A DNA stretch of 64,000 bases. Source: Hibiscus mutabilis. Lineage: Eukaryota > Streptophyta > Magnoliopsida > Malvales > Malvaceae. The DNA lies in contig CM033745.1 in the NCBI GenBank assembly GCA_019671005.1, positions 39,849,834-39,913,833 of the forward strand. The letters run 5' to 3'. Shown here one piece after another: positions 48,301-58,269 of this stretch; the first letter of the stretch is position 1, and every line of letters begins with the position of its first letter. A program made the position numbers and the translations under genes. The notes below the pieces were generated by a model. It saw nothing but the letters and a program-made list of their open reading frames with translations, was not told the origin of the DNA and searched no databases.

Positions 48301-51300
48301 TATGGGTCATGCCATGTATCCGTAGAAGGCCATATATAATCCTATATTGTTTTTCCATTTTATGGAAGATACTAAAAAAACAATTTTACAAATATACTAG
48401 GTAAACATAAAATATCATTTTTATCAGAGCATCTTTGACACTTATTGTTGAAATACATCCATATATTAATACTATATCCCAAAAATATCAAGGAAAAGTA
48501 AAATGTCAAATATTCTATAATATGACTAGCACATGATGCTAATCATAATCAGATATTTAAAATAAATTTATAGAGAGGGTGCAAATTAACTATGACTTTG
48601 AAAGGATGAGAGCATTCTTTATTGTGTGATCTCATATAATATGATTTATATTTCAAATAGATCTACTATTGTAATTTTATAACACACTTTGAATGAAAGA
48701 CTTGCAATTTTTTATGTCATTTTTTCAACTTGAAATTATTTTTGCAGTAATCCATATATACATCAATATATCTACAACCTTAGGATCAAAATATGTCTGC
48801 TGACCTGACACTACTATATAGGACTTTGGTTATGAGTGACTTCTAAACATACAACACATATCCAATGTAGAGGTAACTTGCAAGACCTAATCAACTTAGA
48901 AATGATTTTCTCATAAACTTCCATAGAGAATTACTGATTAAGCCTTTTGACAAGTGCTTGTTCTAGAGAAGTGAAAGCAAAACAAGAAGGGAAAAAATCA
49001 ATTTACATCATTTCGGTGGCATAAAAGTACAAACAAGCGGAGAATATTTACCCAGAGAGGAGGTTTGGAAGCCGGACTTTCATGCACTTACGAATCTGCT
49101 GTGCAAGAGCATCAACCAAAGCTATTCTTCCTAGCTTGCTCTGAGGAGCTCCGGTTAGTATGGATTTGAGGCTTTCACCCTCTGCTCTCCATGCTGTTTC
49201 CAAGGAGTTCTCTGATCCAGACTGTGCAGAAGCTATTGAAACCGATTGACCAATTAAAGCAACCCATGGAATATCAGCTGTCTTTGGTGGTCCCTGATTT
49301 AACAGAGAGAGCAAGCGTACCAAAGGGCTTTTTGCTCAGAGGCAGCTTGATCTATTTTGGTAATTACGCCAATGGTTCTAGTACCTATCATCAACAAGAA
49401 AAGCTGGTTGTTTCATGTTTGATCACTGAATACAATTTCTTGAACAATAAAGGTAGCAGGAACACAACTAAAGGAGGAGAGGAAAAACTATTCACTCAAT
49501 GAACTATAATTCAGCCTTTTTCCAAGAAATAAGTAAATAAAAGCTACAAACAATGTTGCTTTACCTTCTCCATCATACTCTTTGGCAAGGCGGAGTGCTC
49601 GTGATGAAGCAATTTCAGGTGCTTGGGCCGCAGGAACAATGACTAATAAAATGGCATCATTATGCTCAGCGTAATCACTAACCTACACACAAGCCATCAC
49701 TAAAGTTTATTATTAAATACCATTTCATTTTCCATGCTATAGCAACTCATACCAAATACCTATAAACTAGGGGTAAACTGATAAAAGAACATCCATCACA
49801 AGAACAAATAGTGTATCCACCAAAACAAAAAATATAACACTAAGCTACCAACACCTGTAAAAGAATGGTCTTAAAACATTAACCAACACTTACCACTGAT
49901 TCATCCATAACCCGCTGATCCAGTCCAGGCAAGTCGATTAATTTCAGGGGAGGTGCTGAGGAATAGAAGTCATGTCAGATTAAAGTAAGTCATTGTAGCA
50001 AACAATAAAAGTAGTCCGGTATATGTACAGGTAGCATGGAATCAAATGAACCAACTAAATGGAAATTCTCAGAAGCAGAAGAAATTTAGACTTGAAGTAG
50101 TCACCATCAACAGCGTTCTGATAGAAGAAAATTGAAGCTCACAGAGTTAACCCTCATAAGAGCTCAAAATTCAGCATTTCTATCATAATTTAGGGCCCCT
50201 TTTTTGTAAAAGGTTTTCCACTTAAAAGAGCTAAACTGAAACAGTCTTGTTCCAAAGACATTTAGCCATTTTGAAGGCTAGAACTGAAACTCAAAATAAT
50301 ACACGGGATCGTTTTTCACAAAAATAGATCTACCTCAATTTGTGAAGGATGTTCACATTTCTAAAGTATCTCTTATGCATGAAGAGCATTGTTATACATA
50401 GACATAATAAATGATTCCATCAGATTAGTTTATCATATATAGATGTCAATGCATTAAAAAGATAACTTCATTATACCAGCATAATACTTGTGAGCAACCT
50501 TTAAAATCCAAACATTAAATGTGTATATCCATAAACAAGAGAAACTTCTGAAACTTATACCAGGAAAATTTAAAAATCATATATAACATAAAGCACCAAC
50601 CTGTACTTGTCCGCAGCTTAAGATATATCTCATCTCGGCTCTTTCCTGAGGAACTCTTACTCAACCTATCTTGTAAAGAATGTCGCAACGCACCTATTGA
50701 ACAACAAAAAAATTCAAGCAATACATTAGTATAGGTTTCAAAAAAGTTAATTATATACATTCCACACTTGTCAGATGTGAAACAGTTACATGGTATGACC
50801 ATTAGCCAGGTTTGAGATTCACTATGGCTCTGAATCCTCTAGATTCATACTCTAGCCTATCTACCAATTGCAAATTGGTTTCAAATATATATATCTAATG
50901 CATCCCAAACATCAACAAACCCTTCCAAGATATATTCTTCAGGACTCAACCACTTCAACAGCAATTCTAAGGCATCAGGGCAGGTTAGTGATATCATGAG
51001 GATCCTAGGAAGATGGTTCTAGCATGAGCCAGAGCCACTGTGTACTACCATTTACCATAACTCAAAAGAAAATACTTCTGTAATGTAAAATTGTGAGCTT
51101 CGAACACAGATACTAACTTGCAGAAACTTGTTGAGATTTGTTGTCGATTTGCAGAATAATTGATTTGCTGCTTAAAGAACCATCCTTCTGTAAATCAATG
51201 CTAATAGGAGCCCTGGTAGCACCATTTTCACCAGTTGGCTGGGTAAGGAAGGAAGGAGAATTTTTTTAGTTCAATGATCAGTATCAAAACTGATATCCAA

Positions 51301-52085
51301 GGAAAAGGAACTTGAGCAAGCGGACTTACCAGAATAGGGTGGCCAATTAAACTGTTTAAAACTGCAGATTTCCCAGACCCCTAGCAAGTTTTTCAACCCA
51401 AAAAGAATCATAAAAGAAAAAAAAATCAGGGCAACATCAATATGCAAACAAATTAAAAGGAAAGCGACAGCACAGTGTTACAAATATGATACGTAATACT
51501 AGCAATCATGTCGTTTAGAATGAGAACACAGCAACTCAAATTCCAATGACCATGTAAGACATTCAAGCTCCTTTAACAAAGCTATGGTGCATTTTGCTAC
51601 TCAAAACCCTTCCGAACATATGAGAAAAGGACAAATCGGCTAATGGTTTCTTCTCTATTGCTTAGATTCCCCAGAAATCTTGGTAATTAGAAATCAGCAA
51701 AAAAATCCAATCCCATGGAAATAAAAACCCCACAAAACCCCCAAAATCGAAGGATCTACTCTGCCAGCGTGCTACGGACAGAAAAGGCTTAAAACTGAAA
51801 CACGCAAAGAGAAGTAAACCTCAATCCAATCTACAAATACATCAAATACGGACAAACAGTTTACAGTAAGCAGATTAATAAGTTGAAAACAAATGAATCA
51901 AGAAAAGAAAATCAAAAGATAACTTGAAAAAATGAACTACTTACAACATTCCCGAAGGCCACAACGTTGAGGAACGTAGAAGACCTCTTGGAACTTGAGT
52001 TTTCCTCAACATCTTCGTCGGCAAGCAACGCCGCCGCTTGCCTCATGGAATCTGAGAGCTGATACAACTCCTCGATCGCCTCCAT
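30303..52085 (-). CDS. DRP2: Dynamin-related protein, DRP2 class (GTPase-PH-GED-PRD)
   Basis: A large GTPase of clathrin-mediated membrane traffic at plasma membrane and Golgi, like Arabidopsis DRP2A/DRP2B. I traced 22 coding exons with GT-AG borders and matching phases: 52085-51945, 51380-51330, 51238-51118, 50693-50601, 49955-49894, 49682-49565, 49384-49052, 48109-47962, 47434-47333, 47229-47110, 46685-46602, 46471-46344, 46255-46171, 45911-45776, 40075-39999, 39631-39575, 32220-32079, 31945-31791, 31462-31349, 31261-31194, 31008-30833, 30517-30303. Total 2726 bp, one base short of 908 codons plus stop, close to the known 914-920 residues. Domains: P-loop GNVGSGKS (exons 1-2), DLPG (exon 5), TKID (exon 7), middle (8-13), PH (14-18), GED (19-21), basic proline-rich tail ending GYKY. 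Exon 7 lacks one base (see separate entry). It is either an assembly error or a recent loss; everything else looks functional. Confidence 0.92.
32886..33492 (-). repeat. 3' LTR of the intronic chromovirus
   Basis: 607 bp on the plus strand from TGTAACGGG to GGCTGTGACA. It matches 38662-39297. TATA region TATAAATAGAGG on the minus strand near 33150. Confidence 0.85.
33633..34011. mobile_element. hAT-like MITE inside the chromovirus
   Basis: 379 bp with termini AGGGATTCAAAAAACGGT and, inverted, TCGGGGATTTAAAAAGCGGT, flanked by perfect 8-bp duplications TCTCTGCC (33625-33632 and 34012-34019). The interior is full of short AACGGT/ACCGTT inverted repeats and CGACCG runs. The open frame across it is a shadow. 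Confidence 0.85.
34305..34975 (+). pseudogene. Copia integrase C-terminal region
   Basis: Two overlapping frames: HFPHFKPLSSVLPLRVFDCT then CVFIGYSSSQKGYKCYSPIS, KTYVSFDVTFFEDKPYFAGT, the usual copia segment after the integrase core. One frameshift lies near 34550. The linker to RT (34980-35220) has stops and another shift. Confidence 0.75.
35236..36777 (+). CDS. Copia reverse transcriptase-RNase H, open 513-residue frame
   Basis: An uninterrupted frame covers RT and RNase H. RT shows CKWVFTIKYNSDGSIERYKA, VDYQETFAPVAKLNTIRILL, LDIKNAFLNGRLEEEVYM and the box YVDDIIITGDD near residue 195. RNase H shows YTDSSWAGELTDRRS, SRSSAEAEFR, YSDSQS and PTRSQIADIFTKAL, so the acidic catalytic residues are kept. 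The start ATG is only the first in the frame, since the true polyprotein begins upstream. Without gag, protease and integrase it is not autonomous. Confidence 0.8.
   Translation: MEEALKNPKWKKAIEEEVRALEKKETRCLTDLPEGKRAVGCKWVFTIKYNSDGSIERYKARLVAKGFTQSYGVDYQETFAPVAKLNTIRILLSIAVNKDWKLHQLDIKNAFLNGRLEEEVYMQIPPGLEGKTTRNTMCKLNKSLYGLKQSPRASFERFAKAMVKDGFKQSQADHTLFRKVAATGKITLLIVYVDDIIITGDDSREIENLKVVLAREFKTKDLGSLRYFLGMEVGRSREGLIINHRKYILDLLTKTGMLGCKPAETPMDPGLKFNKEDGNPVDKEPYQRLVGKLIYLSLTRPDIAYSVSVISQYMSDPREEHLEAVNRILRYLKVTPGAGLIFKKNLDRTVKVYTDSSWAGELTDRRSFSGYCAYVWGNLVTWRSKKQAVVSRSSAEAEFRVLALEICEEMWIKRLLKELELDEKTEFETYSDSQSTMSIAKNPVQHDRTEHIEIDKHFTYEKVNGGIAQLNYIPTRSQIADIFTKALPRVIFDEFTSKLVYITFQELVRITVL
36770..36982 (+). 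repeat. 3' LTR of the truncated copia element
   Basis: Starts TGTTGTAGGAG and ends CTGTTTCTCA; about 213 bp with a TATATAATAGACTCC stretch near 36918. It is similar in layout to, but clearly diverged from, the 260-bp LTRs at 40148 and 44853. Its other copy is missing. Confidence 0.6.
37052..37620 (-). pseudogene. Chromovirus protease and second zinc knuckle
   Basis: On the minus strand: a knuckle CYRCKGLHLLRDC, then GLMFVDINIVG and a stop. The protease motif reads LLDTRAFHLFMF, where G of the usual DTG is R. Next come SRGMELQIR-like wording in another frame and VHLDDYDFVIGLSFFNRNV. The pol reading continues a short way (VVQLAKTEALVAS) up to the copia insertion. Confidence 0.75.
37621..38640 (-). 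pseudogene. Chromovirus gag with tandem CCHC knuckles
   Basis: Starts near ATG 38619 (MAPEGDIVAKGVETIARQ). A heptad-like segment (LVKRVDKLNQINNN, LEVEGLKADLLAYK) leads to VPKPKQFEGTQLAQDVNNFL, then after breaks KQQFYPGNAENEARSKLRRL, GEYVRELSELQLLIPEMSD and FNFLDGLKPWAKAELQWRN. A first knuckle CYHCDGPHLIKDC lies near 37700-37740 and a second near 37530-37570. Several stops interrupt it. Confidence 0.8.
38662..39297 (-). repeat. 5' LTR of the intronic chromovirus
   Basis: 636 bp on the plus strand from TGTCATATGG to GGCCGTGACA. The PBS follows on the minus strand at 38648-38660. Confidence 0.85.
40148..40406 (-). repeat. 3' LTR of the intronic copia element
   Basis: Plus-strand ends TGTAGAAATC and GCTAACCAACA. 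Confidence 0.92.
40632..41645 (-). pseudogene. Copia RT C-terminal part and RNase H
   Basis: From high to low: a stop-interrupted LYGLK region near 41505, then HTLFRKVEFNGKMTLLIVYV and the box YVDDMIITGDD, RYFLGMEVARSKEGLIINQM, LIYLSLTRPDIAYSVGIVSQ. A shift near 40947 leads to VEVYTDSCWAGELTDRRSVS and SRSSAEAEFRAMALGI. The rest of RNase H is past another shift near 40632 in the direction of the 3' LTR. Confidence 0.8.
41645..42802 (-). pseudogene. Copia integrase C-terminus and RT N-terminal part
   Basis: MPSKTLGFKVPTETLLSHFP and RCVFIGYSSSQKGYKCYSPS (42802-42461), then a linker and CKWVFTVKYKFDGSIERHKA, VDYQETFAPVAKLNTIRVLF (42406-41645). A frameshift separates the two. Wording is very close to the truncated copia element at 34310-36982. 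Confidence 0.8.
42803..43470 (-). pseudogene. Copia integrase core, frameshifted
   Basis: The zinc-binding start reads LLWHYRLGHPNFFYLAKLFP (43432-43136). The core follows in changing frames to about 42850 (a SFIDDYSRVTW-type segment near 43080-43110 and a VRSDNGGS-type segment near 42980). A stop near 43468 and two or more frameshifts lie in this segment. Confidence 0.7.
43471..44782 (-). pseudogene. Copia gag and protease
   Basis: ATG at 44782 starts MAGSDSSFDVSTPVTTRQAD, then LNGNNYLPWS, a stop at about 44626, and a long frame 44535-43471: LLYKTAAEIWNAARDTYSSI, QFLSGLHGEYDGAKSRI. The zinc knuckle reads CEHCKKVGYVMEQC, where the expected histidine is tyrosine. The protease shows FWIVDSGASDHMTGNQSLFS with an intact DSG. 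The frame ends at GIVGCVL before a stop. Confidence 0.85.
44853..45112 (-). repeat. 5' LTR of the intronic copia element
   Basis: Plus-strand ends TGTAGAAATCG and GCTAACCAACA. The PBS (TGGTATC on the minus strand) abuts it at 44852. Confidence 0.92.
49052..49384 (-). CDS. DRP2: DRP2 exon 7 with a one-base frameshift
   Basis: The exon opens in phase with TRTIGVITKIDQAASEQKAL, holding the GTPase TKID motif. It then shifts: the in-frame reading hits TAA within nine codons, while the next frame reads VRLLSLLNQGPPKTADIPWV and on to RLPNLLSG at the splice site. Entry phase 1 and the exit phase needed by exon 8 imply an original length of 334, and 333 are present. The missing base lies at about 49316-49326. 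As written the protein would end in the GTPase domain at about residue 210. Confidence 0.85.
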
Positions 52086-52260
52086 TTCTTAAAGTCTAAG
52101 ATCTGCTGGTTGAAACAGTGGAAAGATCAATCGGGGTAGAAAGAAAGCTGATCGACGACGATAGATCCAAGCGAAATCAAGATGTGTGTATGTGTAGATC
52201 TCTGCGACAATTCAGAGATTTGAAAAACCAAAGAGAGAGAGAGAGGGGAAAGGTATAGCG
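52086..52260 (-). promoter_or_regulatory. DRP2 5' leader with CT repeat
   Basis: On the gene strand a CCCCTCTCTCTCTCTCTTT run (complement of about 52230-52248) lies about 150 bp before the ATG. CT-rich leaders are common in plant housekeeping genes. The transcription start cannot be fixed. Confidence 0.5.
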
Positions 52261-52373
52261 TCCAAAGTCTCTTTTTATTTTCGCGTTTTGAAATAATTTT
52301 TCCATTTCAACTGCTTCTCTATCTCCCGTTTTTTGAACCTTGTTTTTAACTGTGGGGTAAATTAAAAGAAAAG

Positions 52374-52844
52374 GGAAAACTACATATTTGATACTCACTT
52401 TTATCCGTATTTCTGTTGTAGTAACCCACTTATTTTTTTAACAAAATGGTACTTAATATTATATTTTATTTCTATTTTGGTATCCGCCGTTAAAAATTTA
52501 ACGACATACTGACTAGGAGAGAGAAAATCACGCATGAAAGGCTGACACATTATTTTCTCTCTCCTAATCAGCATGATATGTTTACTAAAATCACAAAAAA
52601 AAACCATATGACATGCTTACTAGAAGAGAGAAAATGATGTGGCAACTTGGCACGTGTGATTTTCTCTCTCCTAGTCAACATGTCACTTGTATTTTTCTCT
52701 CTCCTAGTCAGCATGTTAAATTTTTTAACGGCGAGTGATAAAATAAAAAACGAAACGTAACGTTAAGTATTATTTTGTCAAAAATTAATTAGGTATCAAA
52801 ACAGCAATGTAAGAGTAAGTGAGGTACTATTTAGGTAGTTTTCC
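52374..52844. mobile_element. Foldback/MITE-like element upstream of DRP2
   Basis: A 471-bp segment whose two halves are inverted copies: left GGAAAACTAC...AGGAGAGAGAAAATCAC, right its reverse complement with substitutions. The pairing extends about 200 bp from each end. The centre repeats the unit CTAGTCAGCATGT with TTTTCTCTCTC. The family is not certain (Mutator-like or foldback), and I cannot fix a target duplication. No coding is seen. Confidence 0.7.
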
Positions 52845-53999
52845 AAAACAACCCCGCATTACTATGAAGATCCAAATTTGTAATCGGGTACGCGGTCAAC
52901 GTTGTGGATTTTAATCAATAGTTTATTGTTTATATTATGGGTTTAGATCTTCACAAATTAAATTATTTTCCTGTTTTTTTATTTAAAAAATTATTTTACT
53001 ATTTTATGGTTTATATTTGAGTTTTAGAGTTGTCTTTTCTTAATAATATAATCTTTAAGAAACCAATAGGTAGTTTAAGTAAAAAATATAATGATGTTCA
53101 TATTAGAAGATTTAAGTTTAAATCGTTTTACCTGTAAAGTTGTGTATTGTCAAACGGTTAAGAATATATATAAACAGACTACATTATAATCACCTTAAGA
53201 CTGTTCAAAAAATAATATAATCTTTAAGATTTATTTTCAAGATTCGAATAAAGATTCTCTCCCTCAAAGTTACTATTACACCCAACAATTATTGGTAAAT
53301 ATTTTTTATATATAATCACTAGTGTATGACGTATTAACCGACTAGACTCATTATGAGAGACAATCATTCTAACTCAACTTGTTTTATTAACAATAAAATT
53401 CATACCATAGACGTTATTTAAAAACCCTAATGTTTCATTCTGCTAAACCAATTCATAATTAACAAAATACACTATTTAAAATTTGAACACATGAATTATG
53501 AATTTTATGTACAAATCTTTTTTTATCAAAACGTACAAATCTTTTACATACTCATATGTCAAGTTCAAGTAATATAATGGTTGATTTCGATTCTGAATGT
53601 ATTTTAATTATATATTTTTTACAATTGTACTTTATAATTAATAAATTGAATTATTCAATTGGGTCACAAAGGTTTGATTTAGGCAAAAAAAATTATACAT
53701 TTGGTTAGACTCGATTTATTGTTTATACATAAAAAGGTTTATTTAAATTTAATTATTAAAAATTTGTAAACCATAAATATTAATACTATTTATCTATTTA
53801 ACGGTTTAAATAGATACTAATTTCAACTATAACTTAATTTGAAAGCTATCCCAAACGAAAGAAATTGCTCAATTTGAAATTTCTAAGGTATTAGTTGATA
53901 GACACCTATAGGTGGGTATAAATTTGATTTTGAGGTTAATTAAGGTTTTCAACTCTATTATTATAATAAGACCCTCGCCTGCCATACGGCAAATCTGTA

Positions 54000-54037
<38 letters not shown>

Positions 54038-54783
54038 TTAGTTGTAATTTTTTATATAAATTTTAATACATTCATATATTTAGGTTGACGATCGTTGAAT
54101 TTCTAGGGTACTTTTAATATGACCATCGAAATCAAAAAAAATTCATTAATATCACTAATGTTGAGAAAAAAAACTTTCATTAAAGTTACTGGAGTATTAA
54201 ATGACTAACCATTTTGACGTAACACACCCTTAAGATTAGACAAATCACATATTGAGTCACTTGATTTTTAGGGTTTTCAGAAGTGACGCTGAGCTTTTTA
54301 GATTTCACACTTTTAACCTCGAATTATCGGAACTTTGCAATTTGATCTTGATTTCATTAGAATTCACATTTTAACCGTTACACTTCCATTTTTAAAGAAA
54401 AGTACCATTGGATTTCAAAAATTACAATGCAATCCTCAAATTTTAAGTTTTTGTTGTGTTTTGGAAATTTTATATTTATTTATCTTATAAACTTATATTA
54501 ATCATAACATATATATTTATAAGAGAATCAATCCAAAGGTCTAAACAAAAGACAGATCAATAAAAGAACCAAATCAACGCCAACTAAAAGTTAACGTCAA
54601 ATTCAACTCTAAGAAAAGAAAAAGACGTACTACAATAGTAGACAAAATCATCAACCATTAATTAAACAAAATAAAACAACATAACTTAGGTATGCAAAAT
54701 AAAACATGGTAAAAAGATGTGGCAAAATTAGGGGAAACGAGAAGGGTAGAGGGAGGGAAGGAAAAGAAAAGGTCAACAGTTGG
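52845..54783. other. AT-rich intergenic DNA with a TTA microsatellite
   Basis: No gene or element can be supported, apart from a (TTA)12 run at 54001-54036. Confidence 0.6.
54001..54036. repeat. (TTA)12 microsatellite
   Basis: Twelve perfect TTA units. Confidence 0.97.
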
Positions 54784-55484
54784 TAGGGGTGTTTATTGTC
54801 GGATATTAGATTAGATTCGATTTTTTCGGATATCTAATTTTTCAGATCGACGATATAGTGATACATATTTGATTCAGAAAATATAAAATATTCAAATATT
54901 CAGATTATAGCTTAGGCTATATGATCTTTGCTTTCGGCGTCTCAAACTATTCGATTAGCGTCTTTCACTTAATGAATCACACGTTTTTCAAAGCATTACT
55001 ATTCCTGAGTGCAGGTTCGGTGATTCATGCCATGTCGGATGAGCAAGATATGTGGAAGATGGGGGGCTTGCCTCCTCGTTCCCTTTTACCTATGCCATGA
55101 TGCTCATGAATTATCTGAAAAAATAATTTGATTTAACTATTTTTTGAATTTGACGGTCGTATTTATGAAAATTTGGAATTTCGAATATAACAAACAACAA
55201 ATTGCTAAATATAACAATATTCACATCTATTGAAAATTTGATTTTTTAAATTTTCGGATATAACAAGCATCAAATTGTTAAATATAACAAGATTAATATT
55301 CATGAAATTTTGAATTTTTAGATAATCCGAAACTTAAAATATTACAATCTGTGTCTGATCCAGAAAATTTAAAATCAGATCGGATATCTAATCCAAAAAG
55401 AAAAATTAAATCGAATAATCAAATTTTTAGATCAAATCAATGAATAATTAGGTCGATCGGATCGAATATTTTTAAACACCCTTA
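54784..55484. mobile_element. hAT-like MITE
   Basis: 701 bp, starting TAGGGGTGTTTATTG and ending TTTTTAAACACCCTTA. Flanks ACAGTTGG (54776-54783) and GCAGTTTG (55485-55492) agree at six of eight bases. The ends are AT-rich with repeated TCGGATAT/ATATTCGA words; the centre (about 54910-55120) differs in composition and is not palindromic. Confidence 0.7.
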
Positions 55485-55492
55485 GCAGTTTG

Positions 55493-56400
55493 CTACTAAC
55501 CTAGGACTGGTGTTGTTAATGGCGATGAAAAAAGTAAAAAAAAAAAAAAAACAAGAAGATGAGCGTCACATGAGTAAAAATAGAATAGGAATAGAAACAA
55601 CTAACTTAAATGAAAAGTTTACTTTTCGATTTCTTTTTATAATAAAACAAATCAAAATTCTATAAAGATTTAAAGTATCACTAAATTATATCAAAAAATT
55701 CAAAAAAGTTCATCAAACTTTCATAGATAATGCTATCGTTACCTCTTATGTGTCAGAGGACATAGATGCAAGACAAAAGTCATTAGCTCATATTGAGACT
55801 GTTGTGAAAATGCAAGCAAACATGTATTTGTTGTTCAAGAGCAGATGGAATCAATGCACCAGAACAATACACAGAACCTAGTGAGGCTTCGTAATTGTAA
55901 AAGTGATGTTTTGCAGTAAATGTGCATTTCAAAAAATAAAGAAGAGACTCCGAAAATGTAATATTGGGCTCGAATTAATCAACCAAAACTGTTGAATTGA
56001 CATTTAAAAATGCTGGATGAAAAAGTATAAAAAATGTGACACAAAAATTTTATAATAGTTCGACTTCTCAACTAATATTATCTTCATTACCTTAGTTATC
56101 CATATTAAAAATTTTCTACAAATTTACTAATATGTTTTTTTTTAAAGACAAAGAAATAACTTTACAACTCATAAAGTTCATACCTAAAACATTGTCTACC
56201 TATCTGCAAAGAGAAATTACAAAATTAGCAAACGCAAATCTATCAAAGAGTATTTACAAAATAAAGCTAACACTTGAACTAAAATGACAAGGAATGCTCA
56301 CAAGTGTTTTACAAATAAAATTGAGTTTAAAAAACAAAAAACTCTTTTCTTTACACTTGAATGCTGGTATTAGCTTTCTTGTTGATTTTGATAAGTATAA
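55493..56400 (-). repeat. Diverged LTR remnant of SIRE-like type (from about 55980)
   Basis: 55493-55980 shows nothing I can name. From about 55980, words such as GACACAAAAATTTTATAATAG, ACTACCTTAG-like and CTTGAATGCTGGTATTAG run parallel to 60130-60490 of the SIRE-like LTR, in the same order. It looks like an old copy of that LTR. The boundaries are approximate. Confidence 0.4.
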
Positions 56401-58260
56401 TTACTAATTTTTATCCGGGCATTATTAATATTATTACTATAATTTATTATTATTAAAAAAAACAATCCAATGCATTCATGCGTTGGATTTCCACGCCACC
56501 CCCACGCCCTATCTCCATGCCTGAAGCCTCTACCTGACACCTCCATGCCCTATCCCCCTGCCATCAACCACTTCTCCAGATCACTCTATCCTTCATCTTC
56601 ACCATTCTTCATCACTATAACAACCCTCATCTATCAAGAGTTCACCCACCTCCAAATTGACCAAGTAAGCTCCAAACTACACCATCTCCCTTCAACTGGA
56701 TAACCAAACCAACTCCTTCGCCGAGCCATTCTCTCGACAGCCAACTTCACCACCACCGACTAGCAATCTCCATCTTCCATTACCCTTAAACCACCATTTT
56801 TATCAAAACCCAAACAATCTCCTTCACCCAAACCCCTACTGTCTCCCTAAATTTCACTCAAGCCATCATATACCAAAACCCCAACTTCTATACCCAAAAA
56901 CAACCACAAAGAGAGGAAGTAGATACATGAAAAGGCAGTGAAAAAAAGGAAAACGAAGGACTTCGGATCCTTTGATTTCCGGCGACCGGAGGCTCCATCG
57001 GCGAATCTCAACGGTGAACAGAAGCGTCTCGGTGTGGGGAGTAACATATCTCAGATTCACCATGATCCGACGGTGGAAGGCGGCGAATCGAACCTCCAAA
57101 GTCGCGTAGGTTCAGTCCTGATTTTTGGGGAGTTGGTGGCCGTTTTGGTTGAGATCCGACGAGAAGAGGAAGAGGGGAGCGTCAGCTTCAGCGTGGGGGC
57201 GTTGCTCGGCCGGAGAACTCGCCGGAGCAGTGGCGGCGATGATGACGAGGAGTGGCAGCGGCGGCTAGGTCTTCACATTTGGGAGAAGTGTACTTAGAAG
57301 ATGAGAGCTCGAAAAGAGGGAAAATAGACACTTATGAGCCAACCCGCGTTAGGCCGGGTGACCCGGGTCCTAACCGGTCAGACCAGGAATGGACCTGCAA
57401 GCCCAACTGTTAAGTCCAAGAACAATTGGACTTGGGTACTTTCTTTTATCCATTTAATGTAAAATTCTTTATCTCATTAATGAAGCATGTTGTTTTTTTA
57501 AACACTATTAATGTAATATATATTTTATATGCTACGTATACTCTTATATATTATATTTATATATTATTTTGTTTTTATACGTATACTACTATATCCTTAT
57601 TTTATATTATAGGTAATATATATGTCATATCATATATAATATATGCACCCTTATATCTTATATGTAGTTTCATACCTTAGTTTTCATAATACATATCCCA
57701 CGTATATATAATTTTTTTTGTAGTATGTAATATATGTATAATATATAGTATGGTACCATGATATATAGATATGCATTATTGCTTGATGGGATATTATAAT
57801 TTAATATTCATGCTTTATATTGATATCACGTTTACTTTGTTTATATTGTTATTATGTTGCATCGGGATATAAATTGTTAATGTGAGGCTCTTTTATTCGA
57901 GAGTAAATTTGGCTATTATCAGACGTAGTGGTGGTGGTTTTCGTTTATTCTCGAATAACGGGATCTTTAAAATTTACTTGTATGTATAACTAAATTTTGA
58001 TTTAATCGTCACTTTAACTCGTAAAATTTGATATTAATAAAATGATAATTAATTTGGTACCAAGTTTGGGCGTGGTGGGGTGCAAAATCTTTCTCACACG
58101 TAATTGACTCTCGAACTCAAAAAGAAAAGAATCTTTGGTCAATTTTTTTATGTCTGGTCTATCTTACCCTAATGACTCGTGACGACTCCAGTTTTACTTT
58201 TTTTTAAATACGTTTTTTTTTCAATAAACCCCCAAACCAATTTTTTCTTTTAAAAAATGG
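56401..58260. other. Unassigned region with GC-rich core
   Basis: 56470-57440 is more GC-rich than its surroundings. It has an open frame of 119 codons (56938-57297) that I do not recognise; antisense frames are also open there, which suggests composition, not a gene. 57440-57880 is AT-rich with TATA words. 57890-58200 resembles the end of an LTR element but cannot be assigned. Confidence 0.35.
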
Positions 58261-58269
58261 GATACCTAT

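Noticed and set aside
49191..49502. Plus-strand frame across DRP2 exon 7
   Set aside because: It is an antisense shadow of the exon.
56938..57297. 119-codon open frame in the GC-rich block
   Set aside because: Antisense frames are open over the same bases, no domain is recognisable, and it overlaps a probable LTR-like region.
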